This document shows positions 6,310 through 6,514 of a DNA stretch of 6,514 nt, piece by piece. The notes below the pieces were generated by a model. That model saw nothing but the letters and a program-made list of their open reading frames with translations. It did no database searches and was not told where the DNA came from. The stretch spans positions 1 through 6,514 of the forward strand of contig JAQVPT010000136.1 of assembly GCA_028701945.1 (NCBI GenBank). Direction: 5' to 3'. The stretch's first letter is position 1. Every line of letters starts with the position of its first letter. This DNA is from Bacteroidales bacterium (lineage in GTDB: Bacteria > Bacteroidota > Bacteroidia > Bacteroidales > ML635J-15). The translations under genes were made by a program, and so were the position numbers.

Positions 6310-6514
6310 AGCGACCCAATGTTTTCTCATTATATGTTTAACACATTGAGGATGAACCCAGGGTATGCTGGAAGTGCAGATATGTTGTCGATAAATATTG
6401 TTTCTCGACATCAATGGATTGGTTTTGATGGTGCACCATGTACACAAACCCTTACGGTACACACTCCTTTAAATAAAAGTCTTGCTGCAGGTTTGACTAT
6501 TTTAAATGATGCTG
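6241..6514 (+). CDS. PorP/SprF-family T9SS outer-membrane protein (N-terminal 91 residues; 3' end cut by the window)
   Basis: ATG at 6241 opens a frame that stays open to the right edge (91 codons plus one base). Residues 1-23 form a Sec signal peptide (Lys-2, a hydrophobic core, and MSAQ before the likely cleavage site). The mature start has the family signature in order: DPMFSHYMFN, then MNPGYAGS, then RHQWIGFDGAP followed by TQTLTVHTPL and AAGLTI. Family members are outer-membrane beta-barrels, usually around 300 residues or more, so about two thirds is missing here. In Flavobacterium johnsoniae, SprF of this family is needed for secretion of the adhesin SprB. By position, this protein is probably the dedicated partner of the giant protein just upstream. 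A gene symbol is not assigned because the family has many paralogues per genome. Confidence 0.93.
   Translation, partial: MKNLALFSCFICLMFVSLQMSAQSDPMFSHYMFNTLRMNPGYAGSADMLSINIVSRHQWIGFDGAPCTQTLTVHTPLNKSLAAGLTILNDA

Overview
The window comes from an AT-rich genome of the phylum Bacteroidota. Three things show this. The large protein ends in a gliding-motility-associated, type B C-terminal domain, the sorting signal of the type IX secretion system (T9SS). The next gene encodes a PorP/SprF-family outer-membrane protein. The gap between the genes is pure A/T with no Shine-Dalgarno sequence, which is common in this phylum. The genus cannot be determined from this sequence.

Layout: essentially everything is on the + strand. 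Bases 1-6227 hold most of one giant gene for a secreted surface protein, with 2074 codons visible. Its start codon lies just upstream of the window, and only the tail of a probable signal peptide is present. The visible order is: signal-peptide remnant; right-handed parallel beta-helix 1 (60-1808); Ig-like module 1 (1815-2141); beta-helix 2 (2151-3902); Ig-like modules 2-5 of about 108 residues each (3912-5210); Ig-like modules 6-8 of about 83 residues each (5211-5957); type B sorting domain (5958-6224). The [beta-helix + Ig-like] block is a tandem duplication with a period of about 2.1 kb. The copies are roughly 70% identical in protein by eye, but many synonymous codons differ, so the duplication looks old and both copies look selectively maintained.

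After a 13-base all-A/T gap, a second gene starts at 6241 and runs off the right edge. It encodes the first 91 residues of a PorP/SprF-type protein with a clear signal peptide. The expected working model is a two-gene unit: the giant protein crosses the inner membrane by Sec and the outer membrane by T9SS, and its type B C-terminal domain is handled by the neighbouring PorP/SprF-like protein, as SprB depends on SprF in Flavobacterium johnsoniae. The likely role is an adhesin or other extended surface protein that presents two beta-helices on an Ig-like stalk. The ligand is unknown, and I recognised no catalytic motif.

The adhesin/PorP pairing is a known arrangement. The less usual point is the intact, divergent duplication of a whole beta-helix domain inside one polypeptide. 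I found no RNA genes, mobile elements, CRISPR arrays or convincing internal promoters or terminators. There is no non-coding stretch longer than 13 bases.
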